Positions 17,260 through 26,718 of a stretch of 47,500 nucleotides of DNA are shown piece after piece; within the stretch, counting starts at the first letter, position 1; the number at the start of each line of letters is the position of its first letter. The notes below the pieces were generated by a model. That model did no database searches. It had not been told where the DNA came from and saw only the letters and a program-made list of their open reading frames with translations. Made by a program: the position numbers and the translations under genes. Source of the DNA: Sphaerisporangium krabiense (lineage in GTDB: Bacteria > Actinomycetota > Actinomycetes > Streptosporangiales > Streptosporangiaceae); contig NZ_JACHBR010000002.1 in NCBI RefSeq assembly GCF_014200435.1, forward strand, positions 1 to 47,500, given 5' to 3'.

Positions 17260-18114
17260 ATGAGACGCAAGATCGTTCCCTACCTGCTCATCCTTCCCGG
17301 CGGGCTGTGGCTGCTCATCTTCCTGGTGGTGCCGCTGGTCTACATGGCCTCGGTCTCCACCATGACGGGCGACGTCGTCAACGGCTTCCTGCAGACCTTC
17401 CACTTCGCCAACTACGGCCAGGCGCTGGCCGCGTACAAGACGCAGTTCCTGCGCTCGGTGGGCTACGGCCTGGCCGGCACGATACTGACGATCGTGCTCG
17501 CTTATCCCATGGCGTACTGGATCGCGTTCAAGGGCGGCGCGCGCAAGTCGACCTACCTGCTGCTGGTGCTGCTGCCGTTCTTCGTGTCGTTCGTGCTGCG
17601 CACGGTCTCGTGGAAGTTCCTGCTCGCCGACGACGGCATCCTGCTGGGGCCGCTCAAGGACCTCGGGGTGCTGCCGCAGGACTTCCACATCCTGGCGACC
17701 ACCGTGGCGGTGATCGGCGGCCTGACCTACAACTACCTGCCCTTCATGGTGCTGCCGATCTACGTCGCGCTGGAGCGCGTGGACCCGCGCGTCGTGGAGG
17801 CGTCCCAGGACCTGTACGCCACGCGGGCCCAGTCGTTCGCCAAGATCGTGTTCCCGCTCTCCCTGCCCGGGGTCTTCGCGGGGGTCCTGATGACGTTCGT
17901 GCCCATGACCTCCGACTACGTCAACGCGTCGATCCTCGGCGGCCCGGCGAACACCATGATCGGCAACATCATCCAGACCGAGTACCTCGTGAACAACGAC
18001 TACCCGGCCGGCGCGGCGCTGTCCTTCACGCTGATGGCCGTGATGCTCATCGGCATCTTCGTCTACGCCAAGGCGCTCGGCACCGAGAACGTCCTGGAGG
18101 CGGCGGCGCGATGA
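17260..18114 (+). CDS. potB: Polyamine ABC transporter permease, PotB type
   Basis: 284 residues with about six membrane helices beginning VPYLLILPGGLWLLIFLVVPLV. The cytoplasmic EAA loop that docks on PotA is VVEASQDLYATRAQSFAKIVFPLSLPG. Starts 4 bases after potD; its stop shares ATGA with the potC start. Confidence 0.92.
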   Translation: MRRKIVPYLLILPGGLWLLIFLVVPLVYMASVSTMTGDVVNGFLQTFHFANYGQALAAYKTQFLRSVGYGLAGTILTIVLAYPMAYWIAFKGGARKSTYLLLVLLPFFVSFVLRTVSWKFLLADDGILLGPLKDLGVLPQDFHILATTVAVIGGLTYNYLPFMVLPIYVALERVDPRVVEASQDLYATRAQSFAKIVFPLSLPGVFAGVLMTFVPMTSDYVNASILGGPANTMIGNIIQTEYLVNNDYPAGAALSFTLMAVMLIGIFVYAKALGTENVLEAAAR

Positions 18115-18980
18115 GCGGACCTGTGAGCCCGGCGCTCCCCACGCGGGCCGCCGCGGGAGAAGCCACGGAACAAGCCACGCCCGGCGCCCCGCGCCGGCCA
18201 CGTGCCCGGTGGGGCGACCGCCTGCTGTTCGGCTACACCTGGCTGATCCTGCTGTGGCTGTTCGCCCCGATCCTGGTCATGATCGCGTTCGGCTTCAACG
18301 ACACCAGGAGCAAGTCCAACGTCACCTGGCAGGGCTTCACACTCAAGTGGTGGGGACGGCTGGGGGAGTACCCGGACCTGACCACCGCGGTGCTGAACTC
18401 CATCGGCATCGGCCTGCTCGCCACGCTGATCACCACGGTCCTCGGCACGCTGCTCGGCATCGCCCTCGGCCGGTACCGGTTCCGCGGGCAGGGGCCGACC
18501 AACCTGATCATGTTCGCGGCGATCTCCTCGCCCGAGCTGGTCATGGGCGCCTCGCTGCTGTCGCTGTTCGTCAGCCTCGGCGTGCAGACCGGGTACGCGA
18601 CGATCGTGCTGGCGCACGTGCTGTTCTCGGTGTCGTTCGTCGCGGTGACCGTGCGGGCGCGCGTGGTCGGCATGGACGGGTCGATCGAGGAGGCCGCGCG
18701 CGACCTCGGCGCCTCCACCTGGGTCACCTTCTGGCGGGTCACGTTCCCGATGATCCTGCCGGGCGTGGTCTCCGGCGCGCTGCTGGCCTTCGCGCTGTCG
18801 ATCGACGACTTCGTCATCACGCAGTTCACCAGCGGCGCGACCATCACCTTCCCCCTGTGGATCTACGGGGCCGTCCGCATCGGCGTGCCCCCGCAGGTCA
18901 ACATCCTCGGCACCCTCATCTTCGCGGTGGGCGTGGTCATCGCGGTCGTCAACACGGTGACCTCGCGCCGCCGCGTCTAA
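18111..18980 (+). CDS. potC: Polyamine ABC transporter permease, PotC type
   Basis: 289 residues: about 35 Pro/Ala/Arg-rich residues, then about six helices from LLFGYTWLILLWLFAPILVMIAF. The EAA loop is SIEEAARDLGASTWVTFWRVTFPMILPG and the ALSIDDFVITQF segment is diagnostic of PotC. ATG 18111 overlaps the potB stop (ATGA), so translation is coupled. Confidence 0.93.
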   Translation: MSGPVSPALPTRAAAGEATEQATPGAPRRPRARWGDRLLFGYTWLILLWLFAPILVMIAFGFNDTRSKSNVTWQGFTLKWWGRLGEYPDLTTAVLNSIGIGLLATLITTVLGTLLGIALGRYRFRGQGPTNLIMFAAISSPELVMGASLLSLFVSLGVQTGYATIVLAHVLFSVSFVAVTVRARVVGMDGSIEEAARDLGASTWVTFWRVTFPMILPGVVSGALLAFALSIDDFVITQFTSGATITFPLWIYGAVRIGVPPQVNILGTLIFAVGVVIAVVNTVTSRRRV

Positions 18981-19003
18981 AGACGGGAAACACCCGCCTG
19001 GCA

Positions 19004-19024
19004 CCGGGAACACGGCGTTCCCGG
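19004..19024 (+). terminator. Hairpin between potC and the FAD oxidoreductase gene
   Basis: Perfect 8-bp stem CCGGGAAC (19004-19011) and GTTCCCGG (19017-19024) with a 5-base loop, 23 bases after potC, followed by an A-rich stretch. Probably partial attenuation within the operon. Confidence 0.45.
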
Positions 19025-19056
19025 CCCAGGGAAAAAACAACGCGTTTCGTTGGGAC

Positions 19057-20460
19057 GTGAAATGTGTGGATCCGCTGAAAGCACTGGCTGACGCGGAGCG
19101 TAAGCCGTACTGGTTGGACAGTCCGGACAAACCAGAGCCGCTGCCGCGGCTCTTCGGGGACACCACCGCCGACCTTGCCGTGGTCGGCGGCGGCTTCTCG
19201 GGCCTGTGGGCGGCTCTGATGGCCAAGGAGCGCGACCCCTCCCTCGACGTGGTCCTGCTGGAAGGCAGGCGCGTCGGCTGGGCCGCCTCGGGCCGCAACG
19301 GCGGCTTCTGCGCCGCCAGCCTCACCCACGGGATCGGCAACGGCCTGAGCCGCTGGCCCCGCGAGATCGCGACGCTCGTCCGCCTCGGCGCGGAGAACCT
19401 CGACGAGATCGAGCGGGCGGTGGCGAAGTACTCCATCGACTGCGGCTTCGAGCGCACCGGCGAGCTGCACGTGGCCACCGAGCCGTGGCAGCTCGACGAG
19501 ATGGCCGAGGAGGCCGGGCTCGCCCGCGAGCTCGGCATGGACACCCGGCTCCTGGACGCCGCGGAGGTCCGTGCCGAGGTCGACTCGCCCACCTATCTCG
19601 GCGGGCAGTGGGACCGCGACGGCTGCGCCATGCTCGACCCCGCCCGCCTGGCGTGGGGCCTGCGCGAGGCGTGCCTGTCGCTCGGCGTCCGCGTCCACGA
19701 GCGCACCCCGGTCCGCTCGCTGCGCGACGACGGGACGGCGCTGGAGCTGGTCACCCCGCACGGCGTGGTGCGGGCCGGGAAGGTCGCGCTCGGCACGGGC
19801 GTGTTCCCGCCGCTGCTCGGGCGGCTGCGCAACTTCCTGGTGCCGGTGTACGACTACGCGCTGATGACCGAGCCGCTCACCGCCGGCCAGCTCGCCTCGG
19901 TGGGCTGGAGCAACCGGCAGGGCATCGGCGACAGCGGCAACCAGTTCCACTACTACCGGCTGACCGAGGACGACCGCGTGCTGTGGGGCGGGTACGACGC
20001 GGTGTACTTCAACGGCGGGAAGATCAGGCCGGAGTACGACCAGCGGGACGAGACCTTCGCCACGCTGGCCGGCCACTTCTACGCCACCTTCCCCCAGCTC
20101 GAAGGGGTGCGGTTCACGCACCGCTGGGGCGGGGTGATCGACACCTGCAGCCGCTTCAGCGCCTTCTACGGCACGGCGCACAAGGGGCGCCTGGCCTACG
20201 CGGCCGGGTACACCGGCCTCGGCGTCGGCGCCACCCGGTTCGGCGCGAACGTGATGCTGGACCTGCTCTCGGGCCGGCCGACCGAGCGCACCGAGCTGCA
20301 GATGGTGCGCGAGAAGCCGGTGCCGTTCCCGCCCGAGCCGATCCGGTCGGGCGTCATCCAGCTCACCCGGTGGTCGATCGCGCAGGCGGACGCCCACCAG
20401 GGGCGGCGCAACCTCTGGCTGCGCACGCTGGACCGGCTGGGGCTCGGCTTCGACTCCTGA
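19057..20460 (+). CDS. FAD-dependent amine oxidoreductase, PuuB-like
   Basis: 467 residues of the DAO fold. The FAD dinucleotide site is LAVVGGGFSGLWAALMA (about 42-58), with the GWAASGRNGGF motif typical of PuuB/OrdL enzymes such as gamma-glutamylputrescine oxidase, and a C-terminal GYTGLGVGATRFGANVMLDLL flavin-contact block. It would oxidise putrescine or its gamma-glutamyl form to an aminoaldehyde for the dehydrogenase at 13349. No gamma-glutamylpolyamine synthetase is in this window. Start: GTG 19057; a second in-frame GTG at 19066 fits an upstream GGGA better. Last gene of the polyamine locus, followed by a strong terminator. Confidence 0.85.
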   Translation: MKCVDPLKALADAERKPYWLDSPDKPEPLPRLFGDTTADLAVVGGGFSGLWAALMAKERDPSLDVVLLEGRRVGWAASGRNGGFCAASLTHGIGNGLSRWPREIATLVRLGAENLDEIERAVAKYSIDCGFERTGELHVATEPWQLDEMAEEAGLARELGMDTRLLDAAEVRAEVDSPTYLGGQWDRDGCAMLDPARLAWGLREACLSLGVRVHERTPVRSLRDDGTALELVTPHGVVRAGKVALGTGVFPPLLGRLRNFLVPVYDYALMTEPLTAGQLASVGWSNRQGIGDSGNQFHYYRLTEDDRVLWGGYDAVYFNGGKIRPEYDQRDETFATLAGHFYATFPQLEGVRFTHRWGGVIDTCSRFSAFYGTAHKGRLAYAAGYTGLGVGATRFGANVMLDLLSGRPTERTELQMVREKPVPFPPEPIRSGVIQLTRWSIAQADAHQGRRNLWLRTLDRLGLGFDS

Positions 20461-20462
20461 GC

Positions 20463-20498
20463 CCGGGGCCCGCACGGCGCCGCCCGTGCGGGCCCCGG
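20463..20498 (+). terminator. Strong terminator of the polyamine locus
   Basis: Perfect 15-bp stem CCGGGGCCCGCACGG (20463-20477) and CCGTGCGGGCCCCGG (20484-20498), loop CGCCGC, starting 3 bases after the stop at 20460. It separates the polyamine genes from the ligase cassette. Confidence 0.8.
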
Positions 20499-20605
20499 CG
20501 CGTCGAACATCACACTTCGAGACTTCTCCCCGACGTGCATCCAGCTGCTTTCTGGGCAGAGGGCCCCGGGAAACACCCCTGGACAAACGGGAGAAGGACG
20601 ATGGA

Positions 20606-23125
20606 ATGACGGGTCTCACGGAGTCGATCGCCGTAGGCGTCGAAGAGGAGTTCCACGTCGTTGACCTTGAGACCCGGCACCTCGTGCCACGCGCGGGCAA
20701 CCTGCTCGGGCGGCTGCCGGACGACCGCTTCACCCAGGAGCTGCACCGGTCGGTCGTCGAGTCCAACAGCCGCCCCTACGTGCGACTGGAGGACCTCGGC
20801 CACGACCTGGCCGCGCTGCGGCGCACGGTCGTCGAGGCGGCCGACCCCCTCGGGCTCGGCATCGTCGCGGCGGGCACGGTGCCGCTGGTGGACCCGTCCG
20901 CGCTGAAGATCTCGCCGGACGCCCGCTACGAGCAGATGCTGGAGGACTACCAGCTCCTCACCCGCGAGCAGCTCATCTGCGGCGCGCAGGTGCACGTGGA
21001 CGTCGCCGACCGCGACGTCGCCGTCGAGGTCGCCCACCGGGTGGCCCGCGCCCTGCCGCCCCTGCTCGCGCTCAGCGCCAGCTCGCCGTTCTGGAACGGC
21101 GCCGACAGCGGGTACGCCAGCTACCGGACGCTGGTGTGGCAGCGCTGGCCCACCACCGGCCCGGTCCGCCGCTTCTCCTCCGCCGCCGAGTACGACCGGA
21201 TGGTCGACGACCTGGTGCGCTCCGGAGTGATCATGGACCCTGGGATGATCTACTTCGACGTCCGGCCCTCCGCGCACGTCCCCACGGTCGAGCTGCGCAT
21301 GTGCGACGCCTGCCCCCGGGTCGAGGACGTCGTCCTGCTCGCGGGCCTGTTCCGCGCGGTCGTGCTGCGCGAGCTGCGCGCGGTCGAGAACGAGGAGCCC
21401 TTCGACGGGGACGGCCTGGAGATGGTGCGGGCCGCGACCTGGCGCTCGGCCCGCTCGGGCCTGGAGGGCGTCCTGATCGACCCCGAGGAGGGCACGCCGA
21501 TGCCCGCCGCCGAGGTGGTCAGGCGGTCGATCGCCGGGTTGCGTCCCGAGCTGGAGGCCGGCGGCGACTGGGAACTGGTGTCGGAGCTGGCCGAGGAGTC
21601 CCTGGCCCGGGGGAGCTCGGCCGCCCGCCAGCGCCGCGTCATGCGCGGCGGCGGCACCCTGGCCGACGTCGTGGACCACCTCGTCGCCGAGACCCGCGCC
21701 GCCGGTCGTTCGGCCGGGTTCGGCGCCCCGGTCGCCGACGCGGTGACCGTCCTGCTCAAGGGCTACGAGGCCGACCGCGACGAGGCCGTGATCGAGGGCA
21801 CCGTGCGCCGGCCCTACCAGCCGGTGTTCACCGCGCTCGACCGGCTCGGCGCGGACGGGCTGCGCGAGCGCGCGACCGCCCGCGACGACCGGATGCGCGA
21901 GATGGGCATGACGTTCCGCCTCGAACGGTCCCCGGAGGGCGAGGAGCGGATGCCCCTGGACCTGGTGCCGAGGCTCGTCGCCGCCGACGACTGGGCCAAG
22001 ATCCGCGAAGGCATGCCGCAGCGGGTCCGCGCCCTGGAGGCGTTCCTGCGCGACGCCTACGGCAGGCGTGAGGCGATCAAGGACCGGGTGCTGCCCGCCT
22101 GGGTCGTGGACGAGTCCCCGGGCAACCGGCCCGCCGGGCGCCGCGTCCGCGGCGGCGTGGTCCGCTGCTCGGTCGCGGGCCTGGACCTGGCCCGCGACGG
22201 CGCGGGACGCTGGGTCGTCCTGGAGGACAACCTGCGCGTTCCCTCCGGCATCGCCTACGCGGTCGCCAACCGCCGCGTCGCCGCCCACGCCCTCCCCGAG
22301 CTGGACCGCTCGGGCGTCCACGACCCCGAGGGCACCGCCGGCCTGCTGCGCCAGACCCTGCTGCACGCCTCCCCGCACGGCGACCGCCTCGCCGTCGTGA
22401 CCTCCGGCCCCGCCGACCCCGCCCACTACGAGCACGCCACGCTCGCCGCGGAGATGGGCGTGGTGCTGGCCGAGCCCGGCGACCTTGAGGTCAGGGACGG
22501 CGCCGTGTACGCCAAGGGCGAGCGGGTGGACGTGCTGTACCGCAGGATCACCGACGACGACCTGCTGGACGGCCCCCTCGGCGACGCCCTGCTCCAGGCG
22601 ATGGAGGACGGCGCCGTCACGCTGGCCAACGCGCCGGGCAACGGCCTCGCCGACGACAAGAGCCTGTACCGCTACGTGCCCCGGCTCATCGACTACTACC
22701 TGGGAGAACGCCCATTGCTTTCCAACGTCCCCACCTACCTGTGCCGCGACCCCGAAGACCGTGAGCAGGTGCTCGACCGGCTCGGCGAGCTGGTGGTCAA
22801 ACCGGTGGACGGCTACGGCGGGAAGGGCGTGGTCATCGGGGAGGACGCCTCGTCCCGCGACCTGGACACTCTGCGCGCCGACATCCTCGCCGACCCCGGG
22901 CAGTGGGTGGCCCAGGAGACCGTCGGCCTGTCCACCCACCCGACCTTCGACGGCGAGCGCATGCGCCCGCACGTGGTGGACCTGCGCGCCTTCGTCTTCA
23001 CCGGGAGCCGCGCCGTCGTCCCGCGGGCGGCGCTGACCCGCGTCGCCCCCTACGGCAGCATGATCGTCAACTCCTCCCAGGGCGGCGGCGCCAAGGACAC
23101 CTGGCTCGCCAAGGAGGCCGGCTGA
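20606..23125 (+). CDS. Fusion of GCS2-type carboxylate-amine ligase and circularly permuted ATP-grasp ligase
   Basis: 839 residues with two full-length ligase domains. Residues 1 to ~385 are a YbdK/GCS2-type carboxylate-amine ligase (GVEEEFHVVD at the start, GAQVHVDV, VELRMCDACPRVEDV), related to glutamate-cysteine ligase. From ~400 to the end is a circularly permuted type-2 ATP-grasp domain: YQPVFTALDRLGADGL opening, WVVLEDNLRVPSGIAYAV, VDVLYRRITDDDLLDGPLG, LVVKPVDGYGGKGVVIG. Both types join a carboxylate to an amine via acyl-phosphate, so one chain could form two successive amide bonds. Substrates are unknown. ATG 20606 has AAGGA seven bases upstream; an ATG at 20601 is out of frame. Its stop overlaps the next start by one base (TGATG), so the downstream amidotransferase is co-translated. 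Confidence 0.88.
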   Translation: MTGLTESIAVGVEEEFHVVDLETRHLVPRAGNLLGRLPDDRFTQELHRSVVESNSRPYVRLEDLGHDLAALRRTVVEAADPLGLGIVAAGTVPLVDPSALKISPDARYEQMLEDYQLLTREQLICGAQVHVDVADRDVAVEVAHRVARALPPLLALSASSPFWNGADSGYASYRTLVWQRWPTTGPVRRFSSAAEYDRMVDDLVRSGVIMDPGMIYFDVRPSAHVPTVELRMCDACPRVEDVVLLAGLFRAVVLRELRAVENEEPFDGDGLEMVRAATWRSARSGLEGVLIDPEEGTPMPAAEVVRRSIAGLRPELEAGGDWELVSELAEESLARGSSAARQRRVMRGGGTLADVVDHLVAETRAAGRSAGFGAPVADAVTVLLKGYEADRDEAVIEGTVRRPYQPVFTALDRLGADGLRERATARDDRMREMGMTFRLERSPEGEERMPLDLVPRLVAADDWAKIREGMPQRVRALEAFLRDAYGRREAIKDRVLPAWVVDESPGNRPAGRRVRGGVVRCSVAGLDLARDGAGRWVVLEDNLRVPSGIAYAVANRRVAAHALPELDRSGVHDPEGTAGLLRQTLLHASPHGDRLAVVTSGPADPAHYEHATLAAEMGVVLAEPGDLEVRDGAVYAKGERVDVLYRRITDDDLLDGPLGDALLQAMEDGAVTLANAPGNGLADDKSLYRYVPRLIDYYLGERPLLSNVPTYLCRDPEDREQVLDRLGELVVKPVDGYGGKGVVIGEDASSRDLDTLRADILADPGQWVAQETVGLSTHPTFDGERMRPHVVDLRAFVFTGSRAVVPRAALTRVAPYGSMIVNSSQGGGAKDTWLAKEAG

Positions 23126-24954
23126 TGTGCGGCCTCAGCGGCGAGATCCGCTTCGACGGCCGCGCCGCCGACGCCGCCGCGGTCGAGCGCATGACGGCGG
23201 CCATGGCGGCCAGGGGACCCGACGGCACCGGCCTGTGGTCCCTCGGCCCCGTCGCCCTGGGCCACCGCCGCCTGAAGATCATCGACCTGTCGGAGCGCGG
23301 CGCCCAGCCCATAACCGACCCCGAGGCCGGGCTGACGGCCGTGTTCAACGGCTGCCTCTACAACTACCGGGAGCTGCGCGAGGTCCTGCTCGCCGAGGGC
23401 CACCGGTTCCACTCCACCTCCGACACCGAGGTCCTGCTCAAGGCGTACCGCCACTGGGGCCCCCGGTGCGTGGCGAGGTTCGCGGGCATGTTCGCCTTCG
23501 CCGTCGCCGAGCGCGACACCGGGCGGCTGGTGCTCGGCCGCGACCGGCTCGGCATCAAACCCCTCTACGTCACCCGGGACGCGGCGCGCCTGCGCTTCGC
23601 CTCCACCCTGCCCGCGCTGCTGGCCGGCGGCGGCGTGGCCACCGACATCGACCGGGTGGCCCTGCACCACTACATGACGTTCCACTCGGTGGTCCCGCCG
23701 CCCCGCACGATCCTGACCGGGGTGGAGAAGCTCCCGCCCGCCACCGTCCGCACGATCGAGGCCGACGGCGCGACCCGCGACGAGCGCTACTGGAGCCCGC
23801 CGTTCGCCCGCCCCCGCGACGACACGCCCCTCGCCGGGCAGCTCGACATGCTCCAGACGACGCCGGGGCCGTTCACCGCCGACGACTGGCGCGACGCGGT
23901 GCGCGAGGCCCTGCGCGTGGCCGTGCGGCGGCGCATGGTCGCCGACGTCCCCGTCGGGGTCCTGCTGTCCGGCGGCCTGGACTCCAGCCTGATCGTCGCC
24001 CTGCTCGCCGAGGAGGGGCAGCGGGACCTTGCCACCTTCAGCGTCGGCTTCCACGCCGCCGGAGGGGAGTCCGGGGACGAGTTCGCCTACTCCGACCTGG
24101 TGGCCGGGCACTTCGGCACCGCGCACCACAAGATCATGGTGGACGACGCCCGCCTGCTGCCCGCGCTCGGCGACGCGGTCGCGGCCATGAGCGAGCCCAT
24201 GGTCAGCCACGACTGCGTCGCCTTCCACCTGCTGTCGCAGGAGGTGTCCCGGCACGTCAAGGTCGTCCAGTCCGGCCAGGGCGCCGACGAGGTGTTCGCC
24301 GGCTACGACTGGTACCCGCCGCTCGCGGACGTGCCCCGCGACGGGGCCGCCGAGGCGTACGCCGGGGTGTTCTTCGACCGGCCGCACGAGGACCTGGGCG
24401 AGATCCTTGAGCCTGAGTACCTGCTCGGCCACGACGCGAGCGCGGCGTTCGTCCGGGACCACCTGGCCGCGCCGGGGGCCGACACCGCGCTGGACGCCGT
24501 GCTGCGCCTGGACACCGGCGTCATGCTCCCCGACGACCCGGTCAAGCGGGTCGACAACATGACCATGGCCTTCGGCCTGGAGGCCCGCACGCCGTTCCTG
24601 GACCACGAGCTGGTCGAGCTGGCCGCCATGTGCCCGCCCGAGCTCAAGCTCGCCTCCGGGGGCAAGGGCGTCCTGAAGGCGGCGGCGCGCGGGCTCGTCC
24701 CCGACGCGGTCATCGACCGGCCCAAGGGGTACTTCCCGGTGCCCGCGATCCGCCACATCCACGGGCCGTTCCTGGAGATGGTCCGCGACGCGCTGACCGC
24801 CCCCGAGGCCCGCGCCCGGGGGTTGTTCCGCCCGGCGATGGTGGAGAAGCTGCTCGCCGCGCCCGACGAACACAGGACCACGCTCGGCGCCAACGCCCTG
24901 TGGCAGCTCGGGCTGCTGGAGCTGTGGCTGCAAGCACGAGGAGTACGGCCGTAG
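23125..24954 (+). CDS. Asparagine-synthase-type amidotransferase, N-acetylglutaminylglutamine amidotransferase-like
   Basis: 609 residues. The N-terminal glutaminase begins MCGLSG, with Cys2 as the nucleophile that releases ammonia from glutamine. It has RGPDGTGLW and the EDTFNG-like FNGCLYNYRELR block. The synthetase domain holds the AMP-forming PP-loop SGGLDSS at about 282-288 and SGQGADEVFAGYDWYP. FGLEARTPFLDHELVELA is typical of the family. The VSHDCVAFHLLSQEVSRHVKVVQSGQGADE context fits the subgroup that amidates a peptide carboxylate rather than free aspartate. Sandwiched between a peptide-forming ligase and a peptidase, it probably amidates the product of the upstream fusion; this is inferred. 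Confidence 0.87.
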   Translation: MCGLSGEIRFDGRAADAAAVERMTAAMAARGPDGTGLWSLGPVALGHRRLKIIDLSERGAQPITDPEAGLTAVFNGCLYNYRELREVLLAEGHRFHSTSDTEVLLKAYRHWGPRCVARFAGMFAFAVAERDTGRLVLGRDRLGIKPLYVTRDAARLRFASTLPALLAGGGVATDIDRVALHHYMTFHSVVPPPRTILTGVEKLPPATVRTIEADGATRDERYWSPPFARPRDDTPLAGQLDMLQTTPGPFTADDWRDAVREALRVAVRRRMVADVPVGVLLSGGLDSSLIVALLAEEGQRDLATFSVGFHAAGGESGDEFAYSDLVAGHFGTAHHKIMVDDARLLPALGDAVAAMSEPMVSHDCVAFHLLSQEVSRHVKVVQSGQGADEVFAGYDWYPPLADVPRDGAAEAYAGVFFDRPHEDLGEILEPEYLLGHDASAAFVRDHLAAPGADTALDAVLRLDTGVMLPDDPVKRVDNMTMAFGLEARTPFLDHELVELAAMCPPELKLASGGKGVLKAAARGLVPDAVIDRPKGYFPVPAIRHIHGPFLEMVRDALTAPEARARGLFRPAMVEKLLAAPDEHRTTLGANALWQLGLLELWLQARGVRP

Positions 24955-26687
24955 ACGTCGCATGGACCTGCGGGTCACCCACCCTGTCCCCGGACGGCGC
25001 CGCCGTCGCCTACGTCAGCGACCGGGACGGCGTCCCACGCGTCTGGGTCCAGCCCCTGCGCGACGGCGCCGTCCCCCGGGTGCTCGACACCGGCCCCGAG
25101 CCGGTCGCCGACGTCCTGTGGTCGCCGGACGGCGCGTGGCTGGCCGTCAAGATCGCGCCCGGCGGCGGTGAGCACACCCAGGTCTGGGCCGTGCGCCCGG
25201 ACGGGTCCGGCCTCCGCCTGCTCGCCGGGCCGTTGGACGGCCGGGGCTCGGCCGCGTTCGTCCGCTGGACCGGGCACGGCGCCACCCTCCTCCTCGCCGA
25301 GCTCGGCCCCTCGGGCACGGCCGAGGCCGTCCTCGCCGACCCGGCGCTCGGCCACCGCGACACGATCGCCAAGGCGCCGCTGCTGTGGCCGGTCGCCGTC
25401 AGCCGTGACCACGGCCGCGCCCTGCTGCGCCACGGCCCGCGCGGCGGGCGGTTCATGACCGTCGCCGACCTGCGCGCCGGAGGCGAGCGCCCGCTGCTGC
25501 CGCCCACCACCGACCTCGGCGCGCTGTCCCCGGACGGGGAGATCGCCTACGTCCGCTCCGACGCGGGCCGCGACCGGCTCGCCCTGGTCGCGGTGCCCGA
25601 TGGGGAGGCCCCGCGCGTGGTGGCCGAGCGGCCCGACGCCGACCTCGACCGGTTCTCGGTCAGCCTGGACGGCCGGGTGGCGCTGCTGGCCTGGAACGTC
25701 GCCGGACGCTCGGAGCTGGACGTCGTCTCGTTGCCCACCGGCGCCGTCCGCGCCCTGCCCCGGCCGCCAGCCGACGTGGTCACCTCCGTCCGCGTGTCCT
25801 ACGACGGCACGCGCGCCGTCCTGGCCGCCCAGTCGCCGGACACGCCCTCGCACGTCCTGCTGTGCGACCTCGCCACCGGCGGCTACCGGCGCCTGGCCGG
25901 TGACGAACCGCTCGCCGGCGGGGCCGCGGCCGAGCTGGTGCGGTTCACCGCCCGGGACGGCCTGGAGCTGACCGGCTGGCTGCACCGCGCCGGCCCCGGC
26001 CCCGGGCCGTGCCTCATCTACCTGCACGGCGGCCCGGAGAGCCAGGAACGCCCGGGCTTCAACCCGCTGTTCCACCGGCTCGTCGCGGCCGGCGTCAGCG
26101 TCTTCGCGCCGAACGTCCGCGGGTCCTCCGGCTTCGGGCGAGCCTTCCTGCACGCCGACGACCACGCCCTGCGCTTTCACGCCATCGACGACGTCGCCGA
26201 CTGCGCCGCCCACATGGTGCGCGCGGGCGTCGCCGACCCGGCACGCCTGGCCTGCATGGGCCGCTCCTACGGCGGCTACCTCACGCTCGCCGCGCTGGTC
26301 ACCTACCCGGAGCTGTTCCGGGCGGGCGTGGACGTCTGCGGCATGGCCGACTTCGCGACCTTCTACGCGCACACCGAGCCCTGGATCGCCGCCGCCGCCG
26401 TCGGCGAGTACGGCGACCCGGTGGCCGACCGCGAGCTGCTGCGGGCCCTGTCGCCCCTGCACTCCTTCGACCGGCTCCGCGCGCCGCTGCTGGTCGTCCA
26501 CGGCGCCCAGGACACCAACGTCCCGGTCCACGAGGCCGAGCAGGTCGTGGCCGCCGCGACCGCCCGCGGCGTCCCCTGCCGGTACCTGCTGTTCGAGGAC
26601 GAGGGCCACGAGACCGTCAGGATCGCCAACAAGGTCGTCTTCTGGGACGCCGTCACGGGCTGGCTCGGCGAATGGCTCACGGCATGA
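24924..26687 (+). CDS. S9 (prolyl oligopeptidase/acylaminoacyl) family peptidase
   Basis: About 587 residues. The N-terminal ~330 residues form a beta-propeller with repeated LSPDG-type blades that gates the active site. The C-terminal alpha/beta hydrolase has Ser448 in GRSYGGY, Asp530 in HGAQDTNVP and His562 in EDEGHE, a complete triad. [16 protein letters not shown] supplies the oxyanion strand. No signal peptide, so cytosolic. Such enzymes cut short or blocked peptides. Start: GTG 24924 overlaps the amidotransferase end by 31 bases; its binding site is poor but the fold begins right after, and no later in-frame start is available. Likely degrades or trims the peptide made by the two upstream gene products. 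Confidence 0.85.
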   Translation: MAASTRSTAVDVAWTCGSPTLSPDGAAVAYVSDRDGVPRVWVQPLRDGAVPRVLDTGPEPVADVLWSPDGAWLAVKIAPGGGEHTQVWAVRPDGSGLRLLAGPLDGRGSAAFVRWTGHGATLLLAELGPSGTAEAVLADPALGHRDTIAKAPLLWPVAVSRDHGRALLRHGPRGGRFMTVADLRAGGERPLLPPTTDLGALSPDGEIAYVRSDAGRDRLALVAVPDGEAPRVVAERPDADLDRFSVSLDGRVALLAWNVAGRSELDVVSLPTGAVRALPRPPADVVTSVRVSYDGTRAVLAAQSPDTPSHVLLCDLATGGYRRLAGDEPLAGGAAAELVRFTARDGLELTGWLHRAGPGPGPCLIYLHGGPESQERPGFNPLFHRLVAAGVSVFAPNVRGSSGFGRAFLHADDHALRFHAIDDVADCAAHMVRAGVADPARLACMGRSYGGYLTLAALVTYPELFRAGVDVCGMADFATFYAHTEPWIAAAAVGEYGDPVADRELLRALSPLHSFDRLRAPLLVVHGAQDTNVPVHEAEQVVAAATARGVPCRYLLFEDEGHETVRIANKVVFWDAVTGWLGEWLTA

Positions 26688-26718
26688 GCGCGTCCGGACG
26701 CCCGGCGGGCCGTCTATC

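Noticed and set aside
20510..22972. 820-codon minus-strand frame opposite the ligase fusion
   Set aside because: No domain signature; the plus strand carries two recognisable ligase domains.
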